Part shown: positions 10,073 through 21,139 of the stretch, one piece after another
How positions within the stretch are numbered: position 1 is the first letter of the stretch
Layout: each line of letters starts with the position of its first letter
Assembly: GCA_026018925.1 (NCBI GenBank)
Contig: JAKSZU010000025.1
Location: 22,454,891 to 22,518,890, forward strand
Direction of reading: 5' to 3'
DNA length: 64,000 nt
Source: Tupaia tana
Taxonomy: Eukaryota; Chordata; Mammalia; Scandentia; Tupaiidae
Translations under genes and position numbers: made by a program
The notes under the pieces: model-generated
What the model was told of the DNA's origin: nothing
What the model saw: the letters and a program-made list of their open reading frames with translations, nothing else
The model's database searches: none

Positions 10073-10132
10073 TTGTTTGTTTGTTGTAAATTTAAAGACT
10101 TGTTTGTTTGTTTGTTGTAAATTTAAAGACTT
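10073..10132. repeat. Short tandem duplication, ~31-bp unit
   Basis: TTTGTTGTAAATTTAAAGAC occurs twice, each copy preceded by GTTT repeats, next to a T-rich run. Confidence 0.85.
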
Positions 10133-10135
10133 TTA

Positions 10136-10318
10136 GGGCCAGCAGGTGACGTGGGGGTTAAAGTGGCTGGATCTCACATGGCTGACTACAATGTTCGAGT
10201 CCTGGACCAGGTGGCTTGAAAATCATGCTGGGTGCATGTGTTGGCATCTCCCAAATTCTGAGGGGACTGGACAAAGCACTGTGGCGTAGCTAATGGCCAT
10301 CTCCCCTGGGAGGTGATT

Positions 10319-10351
<33 letters not shown>

Positions 10352-10382
10352 AAAGCACATATGCTCAACTGCAAAAACCAGA
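10136..10382 (+). mobile_element. Old SINE-A-like copy
   Basis: Head GGGCCAGCAGGTGACGTGGG, B box TGTTCGAGTCC, GGTGGCTTGAAAATCATGC, a CCCCTGGGAGGTGATTTCTC body and a long CT run ending in AAGCACATATGCTC. Confidence 0.83.
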
Positions 10383-10399
10383 AGAAAAAAATGTTTTTT

Positions 10400-10608
10400 A
10401 ATTTTACCAGAGGACACATAGTCTCACCAGAGAGAGACAGAGAGAGGAGAAAGCACCTCTCATGGTGCATGGCCACCCCACAATCCCTTGTCCATCTCCC
10501 TCTCCTTTTGGGATATTGAGCATGCACACATATGCATGTGTTTTCCAAGCTGCTGGGTACGGGACTCAAACTACTACACGGGCCATGTGGGACCTGGCTG
10601 CCTTAACC
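10400..10608 (-). mobile_element. Old SINE-A-like copy, head damaged
   Basis: Read on the minus strand it has the tRNA-like head region (CCATGTGGGACCTGGC on plus), the body (CACAATCCCTTGTCC on plus) and the CT-rich end. Its 5' end runs straight into a plus-strand SINE tail, a head-to-head composite. Confidence 0.75.
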
Positions 10609-10680
10609 TCAGGTCTGTCTCTCTCTTTCTCTCTCTGGTGAGTACACCTGCCATAAGGCAAAAATCTCTCCAAAAATGAA
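10609..10680 (+). mobile_element. SINE-A 3' end only
   Basis: Only CTCTCTCTGGTGAGTACACC, CCATAAGGCAAAAATCTCTCC and the A-rich tail remain. The tail seeds the adjacent GGAA/GAAA microsatellite. Confidence 0.75.
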
Positions 10681-10826
10681 AGAGAGAAAGAGAGGAAGGA
10701 AGGAAGGAAGGAAGGAAGGAAGGAAGGAAGGAAGGAAGGAAGAAAGAAAGGAAGAGTGAAAGAAAGAAAGAGTGAAAGAAAGAAAGAGTGAAAGAAAGAA
10801 AGAGTGAAAGAAAGAGAGAAAGAACG
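10681..10826. repeat. (GGAA)n / (GAAA)n microsatellite
   Basis: About a dozen uninterrupted GGAA units (10693-10741) pass into GAAA and AGTGAAAGAAAG units. It follows a SINE tail and splits the SRP72 retrocopy from sequence further left. Confidence 0.95.
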
Positions 10827-12754
10827 AACTTTTTTGCGTTGGTAGCGGGGATCATGGGTAACTTGGGTGATCATTCATAGTCAGTTTTCCCTTCTTTTCC
10901 TTTGTTTCGAATTCCCCTGTCCTTGCTCTTTTGGCTGACTATCTTCAGTAGCTTTCCCATCTTCCTTCCGAATGCATGTAGCACTGAGGGAGTTTTCCAG
11001 GGACTTGCCATCTGCCGTTAGAGATGTCTTATCAGATGAGGACACACGCTAACATGCTTGCTTTCTCTGGGTCTGTGAGTGAGTAACTGACAGGAACTGC
11101 ACAGACTGGGAGTATCCTTCGGATTTTGTCTCCACAGCTGTTCCAGGTCGCTATGCCTCCTCCCTTCACCCGTACGTGAGTCTGACATTGACAGTGTCCC
11201 TCACCGGAGACAGATGAAAAGGCAATGTGGGCTGATGGATCTGACAGCACCAGGTAGCTTTGTGTGGGGCCCTCGATGGCGCGATCACTACCTTCTTCAT
11301 GGCTGTACAGTTGCTAGGGCAGACACAGTGCCTGGCCGATGCTTTAACCCCTCCGTGCTTCTCCATAGCAGACATGCCTCGGGAACATTCCCTTGGGGGA
11401 CTGTCAACTATGCCATGGTCAGCTTCATTTCAGCTGCATTTTCAAGCTGCTGATCTGAAAAGTCCTGAAGCCGCTCTGGTGCTTTTCTGTGCTGCTTTTC
11501 ACAGCAGAGCTGGGCAGCTTGGATTAACACAGGCAGGAGATGCCAGGGGCTTCAGGACTATAAACCGGAAGGTGTTTTGTGCACTATTCTGCCCGGTTGT
11601 TCTACGTAGCAAGTGAAGCTTTGTTAAATGCTAGAGGTTGCATTTGTTTCTCGGACTCAAAGACGTTTTGGTTCTTGTTCATAATGATGATGCTGGGGCA
11701 TGGTGGTGAACCCGCTGGACTTCCATGTGGCCGACCGCAGTTTGAGCCCTGAACCTGGCAGCTGGACACTCACACCGAGTGAGTGTGCGTGCATGCCCCA
11801 GATCCTGAGAGGAGAATGCAGAAGGGACTGCAGCATGGCCATCTCCCCTGGGGAGGGTGATTTCTCACTTTCCTCTCACTGTCTCTCTCTCACAGTGAGC
11901 ACACATGCCTCAAGGCAAAAATCTTTTCTAAAAAATAGTCATGGTGTTATTTTCAATGACAGTGAGTCATCCCATATCTGTTGGCTTTCGTTTTGTGACC
12001 TGATTTTAAAGTTTTATCTTCTGTGTACCCTGAGGCTGAAGAGCATAGTGCTGCCTGTGGGTCTTCCTCAGTCCCCTTAGAGTTTTCTGACAGCGAACAG
12101 CAGCAAGGATCTTGTTTTCTGCGGGGCTTTCATTGCCTGGTTCAGAGGGCCTTGTGCGATCGGTGCACCTGCAGCATTGCAGCCGAGTTCCTAAGGGACG
12201 TCTGGGAGGCCCAGGCTCCTCCCCAACCACCTTCTCCTAGTTGCTTTGAGCTGCAGCAACCGCTGAAGGGATTGTTGTTCCCTCCTTATCATCACGATCT
12301 GGGAGTTTCAGAAGCGCTCTCTACACACAGCGAAGCACTCATCAAAGCGTTCCAAACAGTAAACGTCTGAGCTCCTTCGGTTTGTTTGTCTGCTGGTCGG
12401 CACTTTCTGTGTCCTTGAGGCATTAATTCTCTTCAGCTCGTACGTGCAAGATGCCTTCTCGAAGGAGGGAAGGTTGCTCGCTAACACTTTACTGTGAGTG
12501 TTGATGCCATTCAGGGCCTTCTTGAAACTTCCAGTCTGGGTAAGACAGGCCACTTTCCAGTGCAAGGCAGTTGCATTACTCTTGCTGATCTGCAGGGACT
12601 TGTGGGCAGTCTTGAGAGTGCACATGAAGTCGTCATTGTGGCCACCACAGCTCACTCACCCCACAGTACAGACACCAGATCACCCTCCACTCCACTCCGT
12701 CCCCTCGCTCTGCCCCACTCTGCCCCACCACCCGCCACCACCACTGCCCGACAT
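10827..12754 (-). pseudogene. SRP72: SRP72 processed pseudogene
   Basis: The minus strand carries an intron-less, frame-broken copy of SRP72, the TPR-containing 72-kDa subunit of the signal recognition particle. The start codon equivalent is at 12754 (ATGTCGGGCAGTGGTGG). Clear matches in order include ALHWKVACLTQTGSFKKALN and NTHSKVLASNLPSFEKA (about 12420-12600), LNQAMK (near 12140), KPTDMG and NKNQNVF on either side of a SINE, AAEMKLTMA (near 11420), LWRQNPKD (near 11120) and the lysine-rich C-terminal approach near 10850-10900. Stops and frameshifts occur throughout, for example in the N-terminal segment. The copy fades near a SINE tail and microsatellite at about 10826, so the last part of the coding region is not seen. 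No poly-A tail is visible. The lack of introns across most of the protein indicates retroposition. Identification rests on my memory of the protein and is firm. Confidence 0.92.
11690..11936 (+). mobile_element. SINE-A copy inside the SRP72 pseudogene
   Basis: It splits the retrocopy between the KPTDMG and NKNQNVF segments. The head is worn (GGGGCATGGTGGTGAACCCG); the body AGATCCTGAGAGGAGAATGC and the end CCTCAAGGCAAAAATC are clear. Confidence 0.88.
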
Positions 12755-12779
12755 CTTGGAAGAAATAAGGCATAATTAT

Positions 12780-13345
12780 TTGTATATTACTGAAACACGA
12801 ACTGAGCTATCACAATTAGAATTCATGTGGCAAGTCAAATTCTTACATTTAATTTTAACAACAATGAAATTTGTGTTTTTCACAAGTAAAATGAAGACGA
12901 TCGCTTCGAGTCACACAAGATGGAGGCAGAGTTCCAAGTTCCCGCCTGAGTGTTATCACAATCTATCTTGTGACCTTTCATTATTCTAGACTTTATTTTG
13001 ATGTGTGTGGCTTGTGGTTGTTATTTTTTCTTTTATCTACAGAGCTGCAGAGATTCAATAGAATGAATGGGAAAGCAACTCACACTTCATTTAACTTTTT
13101 AAACACTTCACAAGGTAGGGTTAAAATTTATTAAAATTAAATTTTCTCTAATTTTAATAGACTAAAAAAACTTAACATTCAAAAGTTGGATAGCTTTGTC
13201 AAAAGTCATAAAAAAATTTTCAGAATAACAGAGCTGGGATTTGAACCTGGCTTGTTCACATTTCTTCTCTGGGTCGAATGAGGGAAATGTTTACCTCAGT
13301 TCCCATCTTCCCCCAGCAACCCAACTAGTGATAAAAATTACACCA
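12780..13345. other. AT-rich intergenic stretch with a possible MIR core
   Basis: Mostly AT-rich and unassigned. Around 13215-13260 the words CAGAGCTGGGATTTGAACC match the 3' half of MIR on the plus strand. Confidence 0.5.
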
Positions 13346-13349
13346 CCAG

Positions 13350-13597
13350 AGACCAGCTGGTGGTGTGGAAATTGTGATGCTGGATCCTACATGGCTTATT
13401 GCATTGTTTGAGTCCCAGATCTGGTGGCTTGAAAAATCATACCAGGCACATGTGCTTTGTGTGCCCCAAATCCCAAGATGAGACTGAAGGAGAAGGAATC
13501 ATTGCATGGCCCTCCCCTCTGGGAGGTGCTTTCTCACTGTCCATCTCTGTCTCTCTCTGGTGAGCACACACACACCCTCTAGCTCAAACAAAAACAC
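13350..13597 (+). mobile_element. Old SINE-A-like copy
   Basis: AGACCAGCTGGTGGTGTGG, TTGTTTGAGTCCCAG, GGTGGCTTGAAAAATCATACC and CTCTGGTGAGCACACACAC follow the SINE-A order with many changes. Confidence 0.8.
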
Positions 13598-13599
13598 AA

Positions 13600-14234
13600 T
13601 TCTGAAAGTTTTCAGAAAGCCTCTCTTCTAGTGATTTTAATATTTAAATTTGAGAACATCTATGGATGAAAAAGCATAAAAAAACATAAAAGGGGAGAAT
13701 ATTTCCTCTTCTTTAATGTGCATTTCAGCACATCTTTGTAAGAAGTTTCTCCAGTCATCTTATATCTTCCACTACATTATTAATTTCTAGATCTTAAAAG
13801 AATAATAAGATTTTATTAAATCTTAGAGATACAATCTTGAGAAGGTAAGAAACATGATTAGTTTTTTTAAAAAAAAGAATATGAGGCTCAACACCTAACT
13901 GTACTATTTTCATCTATTCTTGAAAATATGTAATATTTTCTCTAATAAATGGATAGACCTAAGGGTCAGTTTCACTATTCCTCACCTCAAAGATAATACA
14001 ATTTGGAGAATTATTAGTTTTGTATCTAAGAACAATTATTTCTTCAAGCTATTCCATGATTTAAGTCAGTTTTATTAAAATTTGAAATATGTTGGCATTT
14101 ACCTAAGAAACTATTGTTTCCCCGGAAAGATAGGTGTGAATCCAATTTTTTTCTTTAGTAGCTAAATGACCTGGTCAGAGAGACTGGGTTATTGTTAGGT
14201 GGAAGAATCGACTCTAAATTTAAGTAAGGGTTCA
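13600..14234. other. AT-rich intergenic stretch
   Basis: No coding frame, RNA gene or nameable repeat is visible. Confidence 0.5.
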
Positions 14235-14432
14235 GGATGGTGACATGGATGTAACACAATGCTCTGTGAGATTGGTTCACCTGGGAAGGGTCCTGGCTCG
14301 TGTCCAGAGACCTCCTCAAACAGGCTACTGGCATGCGTCCATCATCCAGGGCTGGGTGGAGGTGGGGTGGGTCACAGCCTGGAGACCCTGTTGGGGACGC
14401 TGTTTCTCTGTCTGTCCATCTATGGACAAAAC
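14235..14432 (+). mobile_element. SINE-C copy
   Basis: The 3' part GGGTCACAGCCTGGAGACCC, TGTTGGGGACGCTGTTTCTC and a CT-rich end with ATGGACAAAACAAATC matches other SINE-C copies, such as the one near 59860. The head is poorly preserved. Confidence 0.6.
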
Positions 14433-14439
14433 AAATCAA

Positions 14440-14692
14440 CGTTTTTTTAGGTGTTTGCTACAAGGGGTACATCTGTGCAAAGAGAAGGAAAGAGGGAAAT
14501 CACCCCCCACTCCAGGGGGACGGTCACGCCGCAATCCCTTCTCCTCCCATCTCCTCCCAGGATCTTGGGTACGTGTGCACACAATCCCGGTGTTTGTTTT
14601 TGTTTTCGAAGCTGCCAGGTCTGGGACTCAAACCGCAGAGTAAGCTATGTGGGATCCAGAGCCTTCACCACCACACCATCTGCTGGCCCTGT
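14440..14692 (-). mobile_element. SINE-A copy
   Basis: The plus-strand text ACGGTCACGCCGCAATCCC and ACTCAAACCGCAGAGTAAGC, ending in CACCATCTGCTGGCCC, is the reverse complement of the body and head. A GTTTTTGTTTTCG insertion lies in the middle. Confidence 0.85.
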
Positions 14693-14779
14693 AAATAAAC
14701 TTTAAAAATTCATATTTAAATGAGATTTCTTTTCAGGCTCTGCAAGGAGAGGAGAGTGGCCACGCAGAAGAGTATGGTG

Positions 14780-14925
14780 ATGATGCAGTTGGGACTAAGA
14801 TGAGAGCTAAGACGACGAAAACAGAGGGGCTAAATGACTTACCTGGGGACACGCAGGAGAACAGGGGAGAAGCTAGGTTCGAATCTGCACCTGCTTGTTT
14901 TCATTGCCTGGGCTCTCATATACAG
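14780..14925 (+). mobile_element. MIR fragment
   Basis: GAGGGGCTAAATGACTTACC, GGGGACACGCAGG and GCTAGGTTCGAATCTGCACC match the MIR 3' half. Confidence 0.6.
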
Positions 14926-15309
14926 TGCCAGAAAATTCAGACCTTCTGTCTTGCTGATCCCACCACCTCCCAAACCCCGCAGAATTCCAGCTTCTAAAGA
15001 TCACCGCAAGAATGATCTCAATCCTGCAGTTAAAACTTTTGAAATGGTATCTGATATTTTTTGTTTCTTCACTTGTGTGTGAAACTTATTTCTGGTTTTC
15101 AATATTTTTGCCTTCTTTTGAATTTTGACCTGTCAAATCATTTAAAGTTAATTTTATTGTTTACATCTTTTCAATCCTTGGCTTTGCTTATTTTATTCAA
15201 TCTTGTTTATTTGTTTTGATTTGGTTTGGTTCTTGATTTTTGTTAGTACTTTTTCTAATTCTTTATTTGCCTTATAAGAAGATTTTGTTGTCTACTTACA
15301 GAAATTTCT

Positions 15310-15488
15310 TTTTAAAAATTAATTATTTAATTTCATTTGTTATTACTATTTTTTTTTTTTTTTCATTTTATCAGACAGAGAGAAAGAGAAAGGGAAAATG
15401 AGAAAGCAAGCCGTCAGGTCCGGGACTCAAACTGAGGTTGGCCATGTGGAAATCCAGCACCTTTAACTGCCATGCCATCTGCTGGCCC
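15310..15488 (-). mobile_element. SINE-B with 18-bp target duplication
   Basis: A minus-strand SINE-B (poly-T on the left, CATGCCATCTGCTGGCC on the right) is flanked by CTACTTACAGAAATTTCT at 15292-15309 and 15489-15506. Confidence 0.93.
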
Positions 15489-15614
15489 CTACTTACAGAA
15501 ATTTCTATATAACCCTTGTATGTCAACTTGAAATTTAGTTTTCATTCCAGAGGAAAAAGCAGGCCATGTGCTTTTGTTATTCAGATATTCATTTAACTTA
15601 CTTACTGAGTACTA

Positions 15615-16110
15615 TTAAAAGAAAAAAAAAACAGACAATTTAATTTAGTGGAGTTTAATTGAGCAAATCTTAACACAATTTAAATCGAGCGGTTTCCTTT
15701 ACCAACATCCATGCAACTCCAGGTAGCCTCGAGATCAGCTTGGTATTTTAAGTTTTGGCAAGGGAAAATGCTGTACAAAAATGAAAGTGAAGGAATGAGG
15801 TAGAAAAACAGTGTGGACTGGCAACCTTCTGAAGTTCCTCTGCATTATCACAGTTTAAAAGGCAGAATGCCTGGGACTGACTGAAGTCTAGCTGCTGTGA
15901 TTGGCTGTAACCTAGCAACCAACTAAAAAGCTGCCCTATCTAAATGAGTCGCAGTGTTCAGAAATCAAGCAGCGGGAGTCTAGGGGGTTACCAGCGTGTT
16001 TCATATGCTAAGCTCCAGCCTAGACACTGGGGATCCAGCCGCCAACCGTCAAAGAACGCGACCTTCCTGTGCACACACCCAGTGGAGAAAATGGACTGTA
16101 AACACATAAT
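15615..16110. mobile_element. Possible old LTR fragment
   Basis: AATTTAATTTAGTGGAGTTT, CAAGCAGCGGGAGTCTAGGG and CTCCAGCCTAGACACTGGGG are reminiscent of an ERVL-class LTR, but I cannot name it. Confidence 0.3.
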
Positions 16111-16297
16111 TGGGCTTAAAACTATTAAAAAGACATGTTTAGATAAATGTGGGTATTTGGAAAACAAAACATGACAGGATGAAGATGTCTGATATGTGGA
16201 TTGTGCGGTCAGGGATGGTATCTCTGAGGTGGTGACATATGACAAGATTGACCCAGGATACTTAGTCATTAACATCAAATTATGTTAGTCATCAAAA

Positions 16298-16299
16298 AG

Positions 16300-16349
<50 letters not shown>

Positions 16350-16356
16350 TATAAAG

Positions 16357-16438
<82 letters not shown>
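16298..16438. repeat. (AT)n(AC)n(AT)n(AG)n compound microsatellite
   Basis: Four dinucleotide blocks follow each other: AT to about 16340, AC at about 16361-16387, AT to about 16409, AG to 16438. Confidence 0.95.
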
Positions 16439-16439
<1 letters not shown>

Positions 16440-16442
<3 letters not shown>

Positions 16443-16556
16443 CAAAAGTTTATGAAGAAAAAAACAGAATTAAAGCATTGAGTTTATTTTGGTGCAAAAG
16501 TTTTTGAAATCCATGCATACTTTTTTTCATAATATGCATTTTCCACGACTTTTTGA
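16440..16556. mobile_element. Possible small inverted-repeat element
   Basis: The left end CTTCAAAAGTTTATGAAG and the right end, read in reverse as CTTCAAAAAGTCGTGGAAAA, form imperfect terminal inverted repeats about 115 bp apart. The interior is AT-rich. A MITE origin is inferred; no target-site duplication is clear. Confidence 0.4.
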
Positions 16557-16924
16557 AGATTCCCTGTATTTCAAGATCCTTATTGCTTGTGTGAACAAGA
16601 ATAACAAAACTAAGCCCAAGTTGCTTTTACAGTTATGGACATGAGCAGTTTTGGCTGGAGGTTTAGAAGACATAACTAGCTGAGAAGAACAACAGACTTT
16701 CTCATTTGGTGCAAGCTCCTGTTTTAGCAGGGTTTTCTGTCTTCTGTTTTCTGGCCATCCAGGAATTTCTTTGCAGAACTCCCAAGAGAGAGGAGTGTGA
16801 ACCCTGGAAATTCTAAGTTTTGTGTGGATGCTCCCTTGGGTGCGTAACTGGTAGAACTCAAGGCCTGCAGTTCCAGAGACCCTACCTTTATATGGAAGTG
16901 TTTAATAAAACAATATATATTTTA

Positions 16925-17173
16925 AGGTTTTTGCATTGGGCTGGTGTGCTTGTCAGAAAGAGACAGAGAGGGACAATGAGACAGAAAGCAAGAAACCATC
17001 TCCTAGGGAGAATGGCCATGGCACAATCCCTGCTCTTCCATTTTCCTCTCAGGATTTTGGGCATGCACACACACACGCCCAGCATGATTTTTGAGCCTCT
17101 GGGTCTAGGACTTGAACCGCAGTTGGCCATGTAGAAGTCCAACACCTTAACTATTACACACCTGCTGGCTCCA
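16925..17173 (-). mobile_element. SINE-A-like copy
   Basis: AGAATGGCCATGGCACAATC, GGACTTGAACCGCAGTTGG and CACACCTGCTGGCTCC on plus are the reverse of the body, B box and head. The tail side has merged into AT-rich sequence. Confidence 0.85.
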
Positions 17174-17174
17174 A

Positions 17175-18478
17175 AACGGTATCTTAATGAACATTTATGT
17201 ATAAAATCTGCCTCACTAAGCCCACAGTACACCGACTGTTGATTACAAATTGCAGGAGGATTGCTTCTGTCCTCTCTTTTACATGATACTTTCCTTTCAC
17301 CTGATTTTTTATTACATGAGTTGTGGTATTTCATATCCAACTACATTATGTTCATTCATTAAGCTGGTAATAATCAAAATCCATGGCTTAAATTATGTTC
17401 CAATTATATTCTGATAGAAACAAATTGCTCCTTGATGACTGTGCAGGTTTGAATTGGACTGGGTCTATGACTATAAATCTGGATAATAAAAAATTCATAT
17501 GTTATTTGCAAACAGCTACGCTTATCATCGTGTAACAAAAATACCCAGACAATTGACTGTTTAATCTTTGTGTTTTGCATTTTAAAATAAAATTTCCTCC
17601 AAATAATTCAGGATACATGTGGATAAGGAAGTCTCCGAATGTTAAATACTTAATTGTCATGGAATATTATAAACTTCTACTGCCAGCATGAGTCATTGGC
17701 TTTTCTCAGAAGGAACAGTTACTCCAAGGAATGGGATCTTCTAAATCAGTTTCTTAGGAATTCTTTCATCATAATCTTGAATGTAACCTTTGCTCTTAAA
17801 ACGAGCTTCTGAAATAGAAATAGAAAATGGAGGCAATGTCAAATGAGGAAAACATAAAGCAGACAATTAAGGTGGAAATGGCTTTATCACTCCATGAAGC
17901 ATTTTATGTCCTTGTAAGTTCAAGCACAACAAAAGGGAGTTGAGCGGAAAAAGCAAACTCAGAGACAAATGCATCATCTCAAGTCACTTCCAGTCATCTC
18001 GTAAAGCCTGGGAACAGAACAGCTAAGTCCCCTCTCCTCTTCCAGCTTTGGATTTATTCCAAAGGAATCATGTCAATCAGCATTCCCTAGGTTTAAAGTA
18101 CATGGGATACATGTCTTTCTGGGGCCACCAAAGGCTTCTGTGTTTGTCAAGTGGTGCCCTGTTGTTACCGCAGAAGAACCTTGACATGAATTCAGGGGAG
18201 CGGGATCTCTCGCTGGTTCTGCTACAGAGTCTGTCCACAGCTCTGAGTTCTGTGTCTCATGAGAAAACATGATACGGCTGGATGCAGGGACCAATCTCCA
18301 AATAGCTTTCATCAAAAATCTATGATGAGGTAAAGCAGTAAGGAGTCTAGTTCAACAATACTGTATTGTAAGGAAGGAGCCATTGGTGATGTGATGAAAG
18401 GGCCCAGCGTTAACAAGAACCTGTTGATTTTGCTAGTGTTCTTCTGTATATTAAATTTCAAGAATATGAAGAGAATTT
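17175..18478. other. Intergenic, no gene seen
   Basis: About 1.3 kb of AT-rich sequence with no named repeat or coding signal that I can support. Confidence 0.5.
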
Positions 18479-18686
18479 TGGGCATAGCTCATTTTATTGT
18501 GTGTTGCTTTATTGAGCTTTGCAGATAATTGCACTTTTTACAAACTGAAGTTTAGTGGGGCAAGCCTGCATTGAGCTGGTACCATTTAAAAAAAAAAAAA
18601 AAAAAACAGTGAGTAAATATTTCATGTCTCTGGGTCACATTTTGGTAATTCTTGTGAGTTCAAACTTTTTCAGTCTCATCCTAGAT

Positions 18687-18887
18687 ATTTTTAAATAGAA
18701 TTCTTTATTTTATTTAATTTATTATAACTATTAGTTTTTCATTTTGTTTTGTTTTGATTTGACCAGAGAGAGACACAGAAAGAGCAAGCAGGAAAGTGAG
18801 AAAGCAAGCCACCAGGTCCAGGACTCAAACCATGGTTGGCCATGTGGGAGCCCAGCGCCCTAACCACCATGCCACCTGCCAGCCCCA
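18687..18887 (-). mobile_element. SINE-B with 13-bp target duplication
   Basis: Flanked by TCTCATCCTAGAT at 18674-18686 and 18888-18900. Inserted in Tigger1. Confidence 0.95.
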
Positions 18888-19200
18888 TCTCATCCTAGAT
18901 GTTATGTGTGACCAGTGGTCAGTGGTCATGGATGTTACTGTTGCCACTGTCTTGGGCACCATGAACCACACTCACATAAAACAATGAACTCAGCTAAGAA
19001 GTGCTGTGTGTAGCCTCACTGCTCTACCAAATGGCCCATTCTCTTGTCTCTCCCCCATCATTTTTAGGTCTCCCTATTCCTGGAGACAAAATAATACTGA
19101 AACTAGGCCAAATAATAACTCTTTACTGGCCTCAAAATGTTTAAGTGAAGAGTACTGTGTCTCTCGCTTTAAATCAAAAGCTAGAAATAATTAAGCTTAT

Positions 19201-19458
19201 GGGACCAGCAGTTGGCATAATGGCTATGTTGCTGGACTCATATGTAGTTGACTGTGGTCTGAGTCCTGGACCCGGTGACTTAAACTTACTCTGGGTGCGT
19301 GTGTGTGCATGCCCAAGATCCCGAGAAGAAAATGGAGAAGGGATTACAGCGTGGCCATCCTCCCGGGAGGTGTTTTCTCACTTTCTGTCTCTATCTCTCT
19401 CTGTCTTTCTTGTGAACACATGCACCCTATAGCAAAAAATAACCTCTCCAAAAAATGA
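19201..19458 (+). mobile_element. SINE-A copy in Tigger1
   Basis: GGGACCAGCAGTTGGCATAATGG to ACCTCTCC plus A tail. ATTAAGCTTA occurs on both sides as the likely target duplication. Confidence 0.92.
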
Positions 19459-19495
19459 TTAAGCTTAGTGAAATAGGCATGTTGTTAAAAATCAA

Positions 19496-19700
19496 GATAG
19501 GCCACATGGTTGACCATGGCTCAAGACCTGAACTTGGTAGCTTGAAAAATCATGTTGGTCATGTGTGCCCAGAATCCTGAGAGGAAAATGGAGAAGGGTT
19601 TGTGGTGTGGCCATACCTCTTGGGCAATAATTTCTCACTTTCCTTCTCTCTCTGGCAAGCACGTGTGCCCTATGGCTAAAACCAAACCAAACCAAACACA
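19496..19700 (+). mobile_element. 5'-truncated SINE-A in Tigger1
   Basis: Starts within the head at GGCCACATGGTTGACC and ends CCCTATGGCTAAAACC followed by an (AACC)n-like tail. Confidence 0.85.
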
Positions 19701-20245
19701 CACAAAAGAAAACTCCTTTAAAATATTACTGCTCATTGCCAATGTTCCTGGTTACCCAGCAGCTCTGATGGAGAGTTACAAGGAGAGTTAAGAAACGCAT
19801 TCTGTAAATCAATGGCTGCCATAGACAGTGATTTGTCTGATGGATCTGTGCAAAATAAATTAAAAACCTTCTGGAAAGAATTGACCATTATAGATACCAT
19901 TAAGAACATTCTTAATTCATGGGAAGAGATCAAAATATTGACATTCACACGGGTTTAGAAGAAGTTGATTTCAATCTTTTTTTTTTTTTTATTTCAATCT
20001 TCATAGAAGACTTTGCGAGGCCCAAGACTTCAGGGGAGGAAATGGGTGCAGATTTGGAGGAAATGCAGACGTTCCAAAACCTGAACCGGAAGTGGAGGCT
20101 GAAGATATGACTGAGTTGCTACAACCTCACGATCAAACCCAAATGGATTGAGATGGAATTTTCCTGGTGAAAATACTGTGAACATGGTTGAAATGGCAAC
20201 AGAGAACTCAGGGTATTACAAAAATTTAGTTGGTAAAGCAACAAC

Positions 20246-20418
20246 GGGGGGCTAACAGGTGGCATAGTGGGTGAGGCACTGGACTCCCACATCTCCGACC
20301 ATGGTTCTAGTCCTGGACCTGGCAGTTTGCTTTCTCATTTTCCCTCTTTTTCTCTCTCTCTCTGTGTTCCTCCCAGTGAATTAAAGTAATAATAATAAAT
20401 AAAATTTTTTTTAAAGCA
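20246..20418 (+). mobile_element. SINE-B copy in Tigger1
   Basis: GGGGGCTAACAGGTGGCATAG head, CT run and AATAATAATAAATAAAA tail. TAAAGCARCA flanks both sides. Confidence 0.9.
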
Positions 20419-20777
20419 GCACAGGTTTTGAGAGGACTGACTCCAACTTTGAAAGAGGTTCCACTGTGGCTGAGACAGCATCAAATTTCATACTACAGGG
20501 AACTCTTTTATGAAAAGAAGAGTCAATCAACACAGCAAATGTCCTTGTTGTTTTATTTTAAGAAATTACCACAGCTGCTCAAGTACCTCGCAGATCAGTG
20601 AGCAGGCATCAATCAAGCAAGATCCTCCACCAGCAAAAAGATTACAACTCGCTGAAGGCTTAGATGATTGTTAGAATGTTTTTAGCAATGAGGTATTTTT
20701 AATTAAGGGAAGTAAAATTTTTAGACATAAAAATATGGTATACTTAATGGCTACAATATAGTATAAACATAACTTTT

Positions 20778-21021
20778 TTTTTAAAGAGAGATATTTGCTG
20801 GACACGTGCACTTGTGGAGAGAGAGAGAGAGACAGGAAGACAGAAAGCGAGAAGTCACTCCCCAGGGGGATGGCCATGCCACAATCCCTTCTCCTCCAAT
20901 CTCCTCTCAGAATTTTGGGAACATACACCTGCATCCGGTGTTGAGTTTTAAGCTGGGACTCAAATCGCAGTCGACTACATGGGAGTCCAGTGACACAACC
21001 ATTACGCCATCTGTTGATCTC
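20778..21021 (-). mobile_element. SINE-A in Tigger1, 12-bp target duplication
   Basis: Flanked by AACATAACTTTT at 20766-20777 and 21022-21033. The middle has a deletion (TTTTAAGCTGGGACTC). Confidence 0.93.
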
Positions 21022-21139
21022 AACATAACTTTTATATGCACTGGGAAACCAAAAAAGTCCTATGATTTGCTTTTGCAATATTAGCTTTATTGCAGTGGCC
21101 TGGAGCTGAACCAGCAATATCTCCAAGCTATGCCTACAC

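Larger units (their letters stand above)
18479..21137 (+). mobile_element. Tigger1-type DNA transposon fossil
   Basis: The left end GGGCATAGCTCATTTTATTG and the right end CAATATCTCCAAGCTATGCC are the Tigger1 termini. Inside are decayed plus-strand transposase segments (around 19800-20200) and the pre-terminal CCAGCAAAAAGATTACAACTC. The sequence that is not SINE is well under full length, so parts of the transposase have been lost. Five SINEs interrupt it (18687, 19201, 19496, 20246, 20778). Tigger elements are cut-and-paste TcMar transposons long dead in mammals. Confidence 0.9.
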
